The notes under the pieces are model-generated. The model saw nothing but the letters and a program-made list of their open reading frames with translations, did not search any database and was not told the origin of the DNA. The position numbers and the translations under genes were made by a program. Positions 28,072 to 36,673 of a DNA stretch of 64,000 bases are shown here, one piece after another. This DNA is from an uncultured bacterium. Its GTDB lineage: Bacteria; Planctomycetota; GCA-002687715. Location of the stretch: assembly GCA_902826835.1 (NCBI GenBank), contig CADEGH010000009.1, forward strand, positions 97,898 through 161,897. Reading direction: 5' to 3'. Position 1 is the stretch's first letter. Each line of letters opens with the position of its first letter.

Positions 28072-28653
28072 ATGGCTGAAAATGACCTGACTTACGGGTT
28101 GGCCCTCCAGGTGAGGGCGGGCTCGGAGTCCGCCATCGGCCCGTGGTTCGAAGCCGAGGCTCCGCGGATTTTTAGGATTTGCCTGGGGTTCCTGACTTCG
28201 GCCCTGGACGCTCAGGAAATGGCCCAGGAGTGCCTGGCTCACCTGCTCGACGCCCTCCCGGAGTGGTCCCCCGAGGTGTCTTACCGGCGTTGGAGCACCA
28301 CCGTCGTGGCCAATCTGTGTCGGGACCGCCTCCGGCGCCGAGGGGCGCGGAACCGTGCCCTCGCGACCGCCGCCGAGATTGGAGCGTCTCTCCCGACCCC
28401 GCTCCCGGATCCATCCGACTCGGCCGCCGCCAAGGAAGTCCAACGCATCCTGATCGAGGCTCTGAGGATCCTGCCGCCCCGGGAACGCGAAGTCTTTGTC
28501 CTGCGCGACCTCGAGGGTCAGGAGTTTGTCGATATCGCGGCCGCGCTCGGGTCCCCCGAAAGCACGGTACGCGCCCTTCTGTCTACCGGCCGGGAGCGCC
28601 TGCGGGCCCTCCTCGGCCCGAAGTTGAGTCCAACGCTCGGAGGAACCGCATGA
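28072..28653 (+). CDS. ECF-type sigma-70 family RNA polymerase sigma factor
   Basis: A 193-residue sigma factor. Region 2 is at about 20-95 (ALDAQEMAQECLAHLL and YRRWSTTVVANLCRDRLRRR), and region 4 at about 125-180 (LPPREREVFVLRDLEGQEF, then SPESTVRALLSTGRERLRALL with the HTH). The ATG at 28072 is chosen because it gives the normal family length, although the frame is open upstream. The stop overlaps the next gene's ATG by four bases (ATGA), coupling it to a small membrane protein in the anti-sigma position. A secretin-like gene follows. Together they look like an autoregulated envelope module. Confidence 0.92.
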   Translation: MAENDLTYGLALQVRAGSESAIGPWFEAEAPRIFRICLGFLTSALDAQEMAQECLAHLLDALPEWSPEVSYRRWSTTVVANLCRDRLRRRGARNRALATAAEIGASLPTPLPDPSDSAAAKEVQRILIEALRILPPREREVFVLRDLEGQEFVDIAAALGSPESTVRALLSTGRERLRALLGPKLSPTLGGTA

Positions 28654-29099
28654 CGCAACCGAACGACGAGGGATTCGAGAGCCTCGGAGCGCTGTGGCGA
28701 GCCACGACCCCGGGCCTCCCATCGGAGGGGACTCCAACTGGAGAGACCCTCCGGGTCATCGCCTGGACACAGTCGGTCTACGCGCAGCTTCCGACGCCGG
28801 CGCTGCGCCGTCCGAGCCTGGCGCGCCACCGCAATCGGCGGCGTCTCCGCGTTGCGGCGGCGGCCGCGATCCTCCTCGTGGTGAGCGGTCTGGCGCTCAT
28901 GACGAATTGGGCCACGCCACCCGCTTCCTTGCCGGAGAGAGTCTACCCGGAGGTCGCCATCAGCGCAAATTCCCTCCCCGAAGTCCCAGCAATCTCGCGA
29001 CCACGCGCGTCCGTGGTGCGAGCGGAACGCGATCGCCTCGAACTGGCGCAGCCGGGTCTGCGCTTGGTGCTGGTGACCGCGGAATCAAACGCGGAATGA
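28650..29099 (+). CDS. Single-pass membrane protein, probable anti-sigma factor
   Basis: A 149-residue protein with a cytoplasmic N-terminal part (about 1-70), one membrane helix (about 72-92, VAAAAAILLVVSGLALM) and a short outer segment of about 55 residues. No zinc-binding anti-sigma (ZAS) motif, HxxxCxxC, is present. Its position directly after the ECF sigma gene with a four-base overlap, and its topology, suggest it is the cognate anti-sigma factor; this is inferred from context rather than from homology. Confidence 0.6.
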   Translation: MTQPNDEGFESLGALWRATTPGLPSEGTPTGETLRVIAWTQSVYAQLPTPALRRPSLARHRNRRRLRVAAAAAILLVVSGLALMTNWATPPASLPERVYPEVAISANSLPEVPAISRPRASVVRAERDRLELAQPGLRLVLVTAESNAE

Positions 29100-29125
29100 C
29101 GGGACCGAGGTCCCGAGGAGAGCAA

Positions 29126-30133
29126 ATGAAAATCGCGCACTGGATTCAGACGGGCTTCTTCCTTCTCTGGGTAATTGCGGCTCTGCCGGGGCAAGGCTCA
29201 AAATCGGGCGATTCGCCCTATTCGCAGGAACGCCAAATCCGGATGTTTGGAATCCCCGGAGGACCGCAAGCCCTCGAAGAGGTGGTCTCCCTGTCCAAAC
29301 ACCTTTTCGACATCGAGGCGTACCGCCTCGGCGAGATGATCGTGATCGTGCACACGGACGCGGGGAGACTCGAACGCGCCGAACAAGCGATGATTCGAAT
29401 CGCCACCGAGCGGGAAATGCGGGAAGAAAAGCGTAGACAGGCCGTGGCCGCATCCACGAAGGGGCCAGGCGCCGAGGTCCTGATGCCACTTGAAAATCTG
29501 CGGTCACCGGAGGTGTTCGATGCGCTACGAGCCTATGTCCGCACTTACCCCGGCGGAGAACACGGCCAGGATTATTCGAATGTGACCATCCTCGAGGCGT
29601 CTCGCCAGCTTATTCTGCGGGACACCCCCGAACGGGTAGCGGAGATGCAGCGCCTGATCGAAAAGCTGCAGGTGGTGAAGGCACTCCCTAAAGCTCTGAA
29701 CTTCACGATCCGCTGTCGGTTGATCCGAGCCGAGGCGACCGAACCCGCCAAGCCCGTCGAACCGGAATTGCGGCAACGACTCCGCAGTTTGCTCCCTCAC
29801 GAGTACTTCCAGGAGGTTGCCTCGGGCCTCATCAGCGTCTCTCTGCCGACCGAGCAACTCGGCCTCAACATGGAGACCGAGAAGCACGACTTCGGCGAAC
29901 TCACCCTGATTGACGTGCAAAATTCCGAGGACGGTCAGTCCATCCAAGTCGGTCGTCTCAACTTCAAATTGCACCGGCAGCCCCCGCCTCCCGAAGAAGG
30001 GAAAACTCCCCCGAAGCGCGCGGTCGCTCTGGAACTCAGCACCCGAGTGACGATTCGCCCCGGCGAGTACCTGGTGGTCGGGGCACTCGGAGACGTTCCC
30101 TACTTGCTCGTGCTGACCGCGACTTCCGATTGA
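29126..30133 (+). CDS. Exported protein with secretin-type N-domain
   Basis: A 335-residue exported protein with a signal peptide (about 1-23), starting at the ATG at 29126, which has GAGGAG six bases upstream. Residues about 130-195 (VTILEASRQLILRDTPERVAEMQRLIEKL) match the N1/NolW-like ring domain of type II/III secretins, and the C-terminus (RVTIRPGEYLVVGALG) resembles the last strand of the secretin homology domain. The protein is far shorter than full secretins (usually over 500 residues), so it may be an incomplete or accessory secretin. A helical Glu/Arg-rich stretch lies at about 88-112. It is third in the ECF sigma operon, 26 bp after the anti-sigma-like gene, and its 3' end overlaps the convergent gene by 34 bases. 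Confidence 0.7.
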   Translation: MKIAHWIQTGFFLLWVIAALPGQGSKSGDSPYSQERQIRMFGIPGGPQALEEVVSLSKHLFDIEAYRLGEMIVIVHTDAGRLERAEQAMIRIATEREMREEKRRQAVAASTKGPGAEVLMPLENLRSPEVFDALRAYVRTYPGGEHGQDYSNVTILEASRQLILRDTPERVAEMQRLIEKLQVVKALPKALNFTIRCRLIRAEATEPAKPVEPELRQRLRSLLPHEYFQEVASGLISVSLPTEQLGLNMETEKHDFGELTLIDVQNSEDGQSIQVGRLNFKLHRQPPPPEEGKTPPKRAVALELSTRVTIRPGEYLVVGALGDVPYLLVLTATSD

Positions 30134-31101
30134 GGCCGCGCGGCACCCCGCCGCCACGGGGCCTTGCGCCACGCGCCGAACGAGAGGCCGATCTCGGTGA
30201 AGGTGAGGAATCGATAGTCGAAATTGCGTCGGCGCGACCGTACGAGCGGCACCATGAAGGAGCTGAGCGCGCGGTGAAAGCCCAGCCGATGCAAGCGCCC
30301 AAGCGATGCCGCGTAGTCCTTGAGCGTGTCCCCGAGGCCTCGCCCGACAAACCGCACGGTGGTGTAGGTCCCCACCGCGGCCGAGGCCACGAGTTGCCCC
30401 GTGCTTTTGACGGCGCCGACCGCCGCCGCGGTGGTCACTTCGAGCAACGAGCGTTTCGAAGCCTCCGAAACCTCCTGGAGTTGACGGGCCAGGCCTTCCA
30501 CATCGGCCAGGCTCCAGGTCGAGTCCGCGACTTCCCCGAGTCCGCCCCGCAGCGCTTCGACGGTGGCCTTCATTTCGGCGAGGGAGAGCGGCGGTTTGTC
30601 GAAGGAATCCGAGGCGCGATCCGAGAGCCGTCCTAGACCCGCGAGCACATCCTCGACCCGGTCGATGGCACCACCCTCGGGGATCAGCCCGGCCGCCTTC
30701 AGTTCTTTGCCGAGCTCGCCCACGTAGGACCGGGCTCCCTGACAGAGATCGGTGGCCGCGAGCAGGATCCACACCGGGGACGCGTGCAAGGTGAGCAGGA
30801 AAAGATTGTCGATGGCTCCGCCCACGCCGAGCCGGGCGGCATCGCGACCTTCGATTTTGCTCTCGCCCGGGAAGAGGTTGGCGCCTCCCACATCGTCGGT
30901 CAGGAGTTTGATCTGTCGCTGGACGACCAACTGGAAGAACTTGCTTTGCCTCAGCGGCTTCGGAAACCAATGAGACACCGAGAGGGCGATCCGCCCGAGA
31001 ATCGCCGAGAGCTGACGCATCACGCGTTCCGGGAGACTGACGGCAAACGCGAGCCAATGGTGCGGCCAGCGGGGACGGGGGATAGGACCGGGGTTCGCCA
31101 T
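30100..31101 (-). CDS. Hypothetical protein
   Basis: A 333-residue protein I cannot assign. The start at 31101 is ATG. The N-terminal region holds a hydrophobic stretch (about 95-118, IDNLFLLTLHASPVWILLAA), and the middle (about 120-235) is helical with Leu/Ala/Glu heptad-like spacing. A second stretch of small residues (AAVGAVKSTGQLVASAAVGTY, about 237-257) could associate with a membrane. The C-terminus is Arg/Lys-rich. It has no close operon partner; the REC-GGDEF-EAL gene lies 127 bp upstream on the same strand. Confidence 0.6.
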   Translation of the reverse strand: MANPGPIPRPRWPHHWLAFAVSLPERVMRQLSAILGRIALSVSHWFPKPLRQSKFFQLVVQRQIKLLTDDVGGANLFPGESKIEGRDAARLGVGGAIDNLFLLTLHASPVWILLAATDLCQGARSYVGELGKELKAAGLIPEGGAIDRVEDVLAGLGRLSDRASDSFDKPPLSLAEMKATVEALRGGLGEVADSTWSLADVEGLARQLQEVSEASKRSLLEVTTAAAVGAVKSTGQLVASAAVGTYTTVRFVGRGLGDTLKDYAASLGRLHRLGFHRALSSFMVPLVRSRRRNFDYRFLTFTEIGLSFGAWRKAPWRRGAARPQSEVAVSTSK

Positions 31102-31228
31102 GTCCGGACGCTACGACTCGCGAATGCGCTGACAAAGCCGGGGCACCACCGCCGGGTGGGGTGGGCATCGGCGAATCCGTTGCCGACGAGGCTGGAATCC
31201 GGCGGGTGCGGGGTCGACATGGTCGCGA

Positions 31229-33223
31229 TCAGCGGACTCTCTCTCCCGGCCCGACGAGCGTCAATTCGGAGTCCCGCACCACCCGGAGGCGGCGACGGAT
31301 CTCCTCCAGACTCCGGAGGACGTCGGTCTCGGGCATCGGCTTGGCGTAGTAATAGCCCTGACCCGAATCGCAACCGAAGTCGGCGATGCGTCGAGCCTGC
31401 TCGCGGGTCTCCACTCCCTCGACCGTGACCTTCATTCCCAACTGATGGGCCAGCATGACAATGCAGCTCATCACCGCATTGGAAGTGGTGCGGGTCGCGA
31501 GATGCGTGGTGAAGCTGCGGTCAATTTTGACCGCATCCAACGGCATTTGGTGAAGAAAGGACAGGCTCGAATAACCGGTGCCGAAGTCGTCCATGTGGAC
31601 GCGCACTCCCCGCCGACGGATTTCTTGCAGCCTCCGCAGGAAGATCTCGGGTGACTCGATCATCGCCGATTCCGTGACTTCGACGTTGAGCAGCGCGGGC
31701 GGCACCGCGGTTTCTTCGAGGATCCGATCCAAGTCGGACAAAAAGTCGGAGTCCTGGAGCTGGCGCCGCGACACGTTCACGTTGATGGAAACTGGCGAGC
31801 CTTCGCGACCCGAAGAATTCCAGGCGCGGGCCATGAAGCAGGCGCGGCGCAGGACGCAACGACCGAGTGAGAGAATCGTCCCGTTTTGTTCGGCCAACGG
31901 GATGAACTGGTCCGGCGTCACCATGGTTCCGAAACGCTTCGGCCAGCGAACGAGAGCCTCGAGACTCACTACCTCGCCCAATTTCAGGTCCACGATGGGT
32001 TGGTAAACGACTTCGAACGAACTCTCGGCAGCGGCGATGTGCAGATCCCGTTCGATTTCGATGCGTTTGGACAATTCCCGGTTCATTGCCTCGTCGAAGA
32101 TCGCCGACCGGCCCTTTCCGGCCGCCTTGGCCCGGTACATGGCGGTGTCCGCTTCGCGGAGCAGGGCCTCCGGTTGGACCTTGCGACCGCCGCTTCCGGA
32201 AGCTCCGAGGCTGAGCGAGATCGGCATCATTTTCTGGCCGATCTTCAGCGGCTCCGCGGTGCTGGTCCGGAGGTTTTCCATGGCCTGCTCGAGCTCCTCG
32301 ACCGAAATCGGGCCAACGAGGAGGACCACGAATTCGTCGCCGCCGAGCCGGTACGTCTCGACGATGCGGAATGACTCCATTCCCCGCAATTCATCTTGGG
32401 CCTCTCTCAGGCGGCCCGCCACGCCCATCAGGTAACGATCACCAATTTCGTGGCCCAGGCTGTCGTTGATGGTCTTGAAGTTGTCGACATCGACGTAGAT
32501 GGCGGCAATGCGGTCGGGGCAGCCAGGTCCGACCTCGGGCAGTCCCTCCAAGCGTTGCATGAGGCTGCCTCGGTTGCGCAACCCGGTCAGAGAATCCTTG
32601 GTGGCCGATTCCCGGAGATGACCGGCAATGATCTCTTTGCCCTCGATTTCATCTTGCAGTCGGTCGTTGACGCACTGCAGCTCGGCCGCAAGATTCGTGA
32701 GTTCGTGCATCCGCCGGTCGGAGATCCTCTGGAGGCGGACCTTTTCCGAGAGCGAACTGGCGATCTGCAACACTTCGTTCGGGTCGAAGGGTTTCCGAAG
32801 GAGCAGCAACCGATCCGTCGTTCCGAGAGTGGCGACGATTTCGTCCCACGAACGGTCGCTGTACGCGGTGCAGATCACGATGTGCAACTCGGGCGCGAGC
32901 TTCCAGATTTCCTGGATGGTCCGAAGACCATCCCATCCCGGCGGCATCTGCATGTCCACGAAGGCGATCGAAAACGGCCGATCCTCCGCTAGGGCGGCGC
33001 GAACCTTGGCCAGTCCTTCCTGCCCTTGGTCCGCCGTCTCCAATTCGAAGAGGAGACGGCTATTCGACTTGGGTTCGCGGGCTTGCGCTCCGAACACCAA
33101 TGACTCGAGACCGTCGAGCGCGCTCGGAGGTTCCGACCATCCGCAGAGGACTTTGCGATAGTCGTCGTGGATTGCCACGTTGTCGTCAATCGCGAGCACT
33201 CGGACTTTCGACCCATCATTCAT
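31229..33223 (-). CDS. Response regulator with GGDEF and EAL domains (c-di-GMP metabolism)
   Basis: A 664-residue regulator of cyclic di-GMP. The N-terminal receiver (about 6-155) has phosphoacceptor Asp90 in FVDMQMP and Lys144 in LLRKPFD. A short coiled coil leads to a GGDEF domain (about 205-378) with an intact RLGGDEFVV signature (GGDEF at 294-298). The EAL domain (about 390-645) has LEALVRW and later NVEVTES and DDFGTGYSS, plus the KIDRSF lysine, so phosphodiesterase activity looks likely. Whether it makes or degrades c-di-GMP in vivo is open, because both active sites appear complete. The ATG overlaps the preceding histidine kinase stop by four bases (ATGA), so the two proteins form a dedicated pair. 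Confidence 0.93.
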   Translation of the reverse strand: MNDGSKVRVLAIDDNVAIHDDYRKVLCGWSEPPSALDGLESLVFGAQAREPKSNSRLLFELETADQGQEGLAKVRAALAEDRPFSIAFVDMQMPPGWDGLRTIQEIWKLAPELHIVICTAYSDRSWDEIVATLGTTDRLLLLRKPFDPNEVLQIASSLSEKVRLQRISDRRMHELTNLAAELQCVNDRLQDEIEGKEIIAGHLRESATKDSLTGLRNRGSLMQRLEGLPEVGPGCPDRIAAIYVDVDNFKTINDSLGHEIGDRYLMGVAGRLREAQDELRGMESFRIVETYRLGGDEFVVLLVGPISVEELEQAMENLRTSTAEPLKIGQKMMPISLSLGASGSGGRKVQPEALLREADTAMYRAKAAGKGRSAIFDEAMNRELSKRIEIERDLHIAAAESSFEVVYQPIVDLKLGEVVSLEALVRWPKRFGTMVTPDQFIPLAEQNGTILSLGRCVLRRACFMARAWNSSGREGSPVSINVNVSRRQLQDSDFLSDLDRILEETAVPPALLNVEVTESAMIESPEIFLRRLQEIRRRGVRVHMDDFGTGYSSLSFLHQMPLDAVKIDRSFTTHLATRTTSNAVMSCIVMLAHQLGMKVTVEGVETREQARRIADFGCDSGQGYYYAKPMPETDVLRSLEEIRRRLRVVRDSELTLVGPGERVR

Positions 33224-35124
33224 GATTGCGTCACTTTCTGCGCGAGAGCCCGGGGCAAGTCGAGGGCGAAGGTCGCTCCTCTACCCGCTCCATCGCTCTC
33301 CGCACGCAGTGCTCCACCCATATCTTTCAGCGCCAACGCGCTGAAATGGAGCCCGATCCCGTTGCCTTTTGCCTTCGTCGTGAAGCCCATCGTGAAAAGG
33401 CGCGGGAGTACATCCGCGGCGATCCCGTTGCCGTGATCGACCACTTTGATTTCGATGCGGTCTTTCGTGCCTCGTCCGGCGTGGATCTCGATGATTCGAA
33501 CGGTCGCCGGCATTTCGTGCATCGCCTCTTTGGCGTTGACGAGCAGATTGACGAGGACTTGGAGGAGTTTGCGGCGTTCACCCAAGACCCGAAGGTCGGG
33601 CTCGAGGCGAACCACCGGGCGTACGTCGTGCCGACGCAGGCTCGAGTCCATCAGACTCAATGCCTCGGAAACGAGGCTGTCGACCGAGATTTCCTCGATC
33701 ACCGACGCGGAATTTGCGTAGGTCTGCTGGCCCGCCACGATGTCCGAAACGTGAACGAGCGAGCTTCGTAGGCGAGTGAGCTCCTCGGAGAGTCGGACCC
33801 GCTCCGTCGACCAGTACTTGCTGAGCGCCGCCACGAGCTCGGGGACCTTCTTGCCACGAGGGTCCTCCATCATGAACTGGCCGAGGTTCTTGCCTTGTTC
33901 GTCGAGGATGACCGCCAGCCGCTCGAGGGCGTCGAGGCGGTTTCCGTCGACGCGGTCTTTGAGCCAACTCGCCGAGACGAGCGAAGAATTGAGAACATTG
34001 CCGACGTTGTGCAGGACCCCGCGCGCGAGCTCGGCCATCCCCGCGCGGTGCGAGGTCTCGAGCAGTCGCGACTGTGATGCCGACAACCGCTCGATCATGA
34101 GATTGAACTCCGCGGCGAGGGCCCCGATTTCATCGCGACGGCGGGTGGCGAGGCGGGCGCCCAAGTTGGCGTGGGAGCCGATCTCGTGGGCGTGCGCCCG
34201 CAGTCGAACCAGCGGCGACACGACGATGCGTTGGAGCAGGATGCGAAGCGCCACTCCCGCGGTCACCCCGATCAAGGCGAGGAGGAGGGTGGCGTAGCGC
34301 GCCGTCGCCTCACCCCGCAGAACGATCGATCTGGGTAGCCCGATGCGGAGCACCAAAGCGGGATGCCCATCCAGATCGGAAACCAATGTGCGCGCATGGA
34401 GCGTGTCCGAGTGCGAGCCGTCGAGGTGGTCTCGCGAGCCGGTCTTCAGAAGAGGGACGAAGGCCGCCTCGCTGGCAGGAAGCCCGGCGGCACCTTGAAG
34501 CGCGAAGATCTGGAGATCCAGCCGCAGTTGGTTGCGGATGCGTTCCCAGAGCCTGGCATCCAGCATCCTCCCGAAGAGAAGGGTCCCCCGCGCGGGACCT
34601 TGACGCTCGCTGGTCAGGATGGGCCGGCTGCAGAGGATCATCGGCCCGGCTGAGGTCATCAGGATTCCGGCATGCATGGACTCCAGCGTGCGATGCACGA
34701 GGAGTGGGTGGGGGCCCAAGATCGCGCCGTTCGAAAGGGGTTCGGCGGTGAGCGGGGCCCCGGAAGCGGTGTCGATGAGCAGTCCGTGAATCTGGCGACC
34801 TTCGGCATCAAACAGAAACTGCGCGTTGATCTCGAGATTGAGACAGCTCGTCGGTTGGAGGTTGGCGACCTCGTACGAACGATCCCGGGAAACGACGTAG
34901 TCGTAGGTGTCGTCCCAAGAAGCCCAGTCGCGGCAGGCGACTCCCAAGTGGTCGATCTCGCCCTGAAGCGCTTCCTGGGCGCGCCGGATGCTGTCTTGGG
35001 CATGCTCTCGCTCGAGCTCGTAGAAGCTCGGCATGATGATGAGCTTCTCGACGATGGTGTGGGCCAGGCCAACCACCAGCATCATGAGGAGAAGGAGGGC
35101 GGTGACTTTGCGATGGATCGACAT
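33220..35124 (-). CDS. Sensor histidine kinase with CHASE4-like sensor
   Basis: A 634-residue membrane kinase. Transmembrane helices at about 8-32 and 265-290 flank an extracytoplasmic domain whose motif DWASWDDTYDYV is typical of CHASE4 sensors. A HAMP linker (about 290-345) and a dimerisation/phosphoacceptor segment with LHNVGNVLNSS (His about 375) follow; this H-box is of the variant type seen in chemotaxis-like and planctomycete kinases. The catalytic domain has VNLLVNAKEAM and DHGNGIAADVLPRLF, and GNGIGLHFSALALKDMGG. It is first in an operon with the REC-GGDEF-EAL protein, which should be its phosphorylation target, linking an external signal to c-di-GMP. Confidence 0.93.
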   Translation of the reverse strand: MSIHRKVTALLLLMMLVVGLAHTIVEKLIIMPSFYELEREHAQDSIRRAQEALQGEIDHLGVACRDWASWDDTYDYVVSRDRSYEVANLQPTSCLNLEINAQFLFDAEGRQIHGLLIDTASGAPLTAEPLSNGAILGPHPLLVHRTLESMHAGILMTSAGPMILCSRPILTSERQGPARGTLLFGRMLDARLWERIRNQLRLDLQIFALQGAAGLPASEAAFVPLLKTGSRDHLDGSHSDTLHARTLVSDLDGHPALVLRIGLPRSIVLRGEATARYATLLLALIGVTAGVALRILLQRIVVSPLVRLRAHAHEIGSHANLGARLATRRRDEIGALAAEFNLMIERLSASQSRLLETSHRAGMAELARGVLHNVGNVLNSSLVSASWLKDRVDGNRLDALERLAVILDEQGKNLGQFMMEDPRGKKVPELVAALSKYWSTERVRLSEELTRLRSSLVHVSDIVAGQQTYANSASVIEEISVDSLVSEALSLMDSSLRRHDVRPVVRLEPDLRVLGERRKLLQVLVNLLVNAKEAMHEMPATVRIIEIHAGRGTKDRIEIKVVDHGNGIAADVLPRLFTMGFTTKAKGNGIGLHFSALALKDMGGALRAESDGAGRGATFALDLPRALAQKVTQS

Positions 35125-35340
35125 GAGCCATTGCCGCTCGAGCTAGGGCTTCGCTCGAGAGTGCGACCGGGGCGGCGACTTGGGCGGAGGGTGGGGTAGG
35201 AGGTCTAGGGGGTGGGCCCTGACTCACGGAGCATCGGAATTCCAAGTCGGCGGAGTTGAGCGGGCCCGGTACGAATTGTCACGGTCCCAAACTCGCGGGG
35301 GGCTGCGGGGTTGACGAGGGCGCTCGGCCGTGGGCTTGGA

Positions 35341-36363
35341 TCAGCCTCGCCGCGAGGCGCGGAGAGCGTCGAGGAGACGAGTGAAAGTGCTGAAGTGCAG
35401 TTCGAAACCGAAGGCGGGTCCGCGCTCGAGGCGTTGGATCGCGATTTCGAGGGGCCGGACCATAAGTCCGAGCGAGCCGACGTTTTGGAGAATCAGTTCG
35501 CCCGACGGGTCTTCGAACCAGCGCCCGCCGACTTGTTTGGCAACGCAAGTGCCAAAAGCCGAACCGAGACCTCCGACGAGGTCACGAATACTGTCGTCCC
35601 ACTGGTCGCGAGGGAGAGCCAATTCCCTGGATCCGTCAAGGTCGGAGGCCAGAAGCTCGAGATCCTGGAGCCCGTCCAAGTCCGGCCCGAAGCGGTAAAT
35701 GCCGCTCGACCAGAGGGTCTTGAGCTGCAGTTCTTGGGCGCGCAGGAAATTCTTTGCCTCCTGATCGAGCTTGGCCTCCGGATCGCCCTCGGCTGGGATG
35801 GCCTCGGGATTGAGCTCGACCTCAAATCCGCCGATCTCCACCGAGTCGGTGCCCGGGCCCGCGTCGGCGATTCCCGAACCGACGATCTCGGCAAGCGACG
35901 CCGCAAATCGAGCCTCCAAGGTGGGAGTGCCCTCTCCATGCTCGAAGAAACCGGCCTCGTCATCCACTTCGAGCCCCGGCAGAAACCGGGAGCGGAGTTC
36001 GCGCAGGAACTCGCAGACTTCCCGATGGGTGTCGGCACCCGCGAACTGGGTCTTGACCAGCACGTCTCCGTTCAGGCCGATGTCTAAGTCCCCCCGGTCC
36101 TCGACGTAGGAGTCGACGAGGATCCCGCGGGGCTCCGCGAACACCAACGGCACCGGCTCCGACGCGAAGTGCGGGAGGAACTCGACTCCCGACACCACTG
36201 GGCGTTCCAGCAGTTCGTCGCGCAGGAACCCCAACCGGGGGGTCAGGTGGACCTCCCGCGCCCCCCAATCCTGGTCCTTCGCCCAGGCGCGTGCCCAGGT
36301 CAGCGCCTGGGCGCGGAGGTCGCGCCGGGCTTCCTGGCCCCGAAATGACAAGGTGATTCCCAC
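35341..36363 (-). CDS. Hypothetical protein
   Basis: A 340-residue protein with no signal peptide and no membrane segment, so probably cytoplasmic. It is Glu/Asp/Leu-rich. I recognise no family; the stretch CVAKQVGGRWFEDPSGEL (about 283-300) resembles segments seen in uncharacterised bacterial proteins. The start at 36363 has an ATG. It is upstream of, and in the same direction as, the CHASE4 kinase gene but 216 bp away. The function is unknown. Confidence 0.6.
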   Translation of the reverse strand: MGITLSFRGQEARRDLRAQALTWARAWAKDQDWGAREVHLTPRLGFLRDELLERPVVSGVEFLPHFASEPVPLVFAEPRGILVDSYVEDRGDLDIGLNGDVLVKTQFAGADTHREVCEFLRELRSRFLPGLEVDDEAGFFEHGEGTPTLEARFAASLAEIVGSGIADAGPGTDSVEIGGFEVELNPEAIPAEGDPEAKLDQEAKNFLRAQELQLKTLWSSGIYRFGPDLDGLQDLELLASDLDGSRELALPRDQWDDSIRDLVGGLGSAFGTCVAKQVGGRWFEDPSGELILQNVGSLGLMVRPLEIAIQRLERGPAFGFELHFSTFTRLLDALRASRRG

Positions 36364-36673
36364 TTTGGAAGGTAGCGCGGAGTCGCGGCTCCGTCGAGGG
36401 ATTCACCTCTAAGCTCAATCCCGAAAAGGGTTTGTGGACGAGCGTGCGTAGGAATCTTGCTGGCTGTTCTTGAACCAGCCGGGAAATTTCGCCGTTCCTG
36501 AGGATCCGGCGGCCTATGCGTCTTGGGAAAAAAGATGTGTGGGCTCGTGAATGGCGCCGGGGCACGCAAGTGTCTCTGCGCCATTCTTCTTTCCTGGCCC
36601 CTTCGACTTGATGGTCCGAAGGCGCCCTGGATATCGTCCGCCCCTTTCCTCTCAAGAGAACGAAACGACGCCT
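36364..36673. other. Gene-free divergent region, 310 bp
   Basis: It lies between two divergently transcribed genes (the hypothetical protein and the TPR protein). Short frames here have no supporting motif. It is the natural place for both promoters, but no clear -35/-10 pair was identified. Confidence 0.5.
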
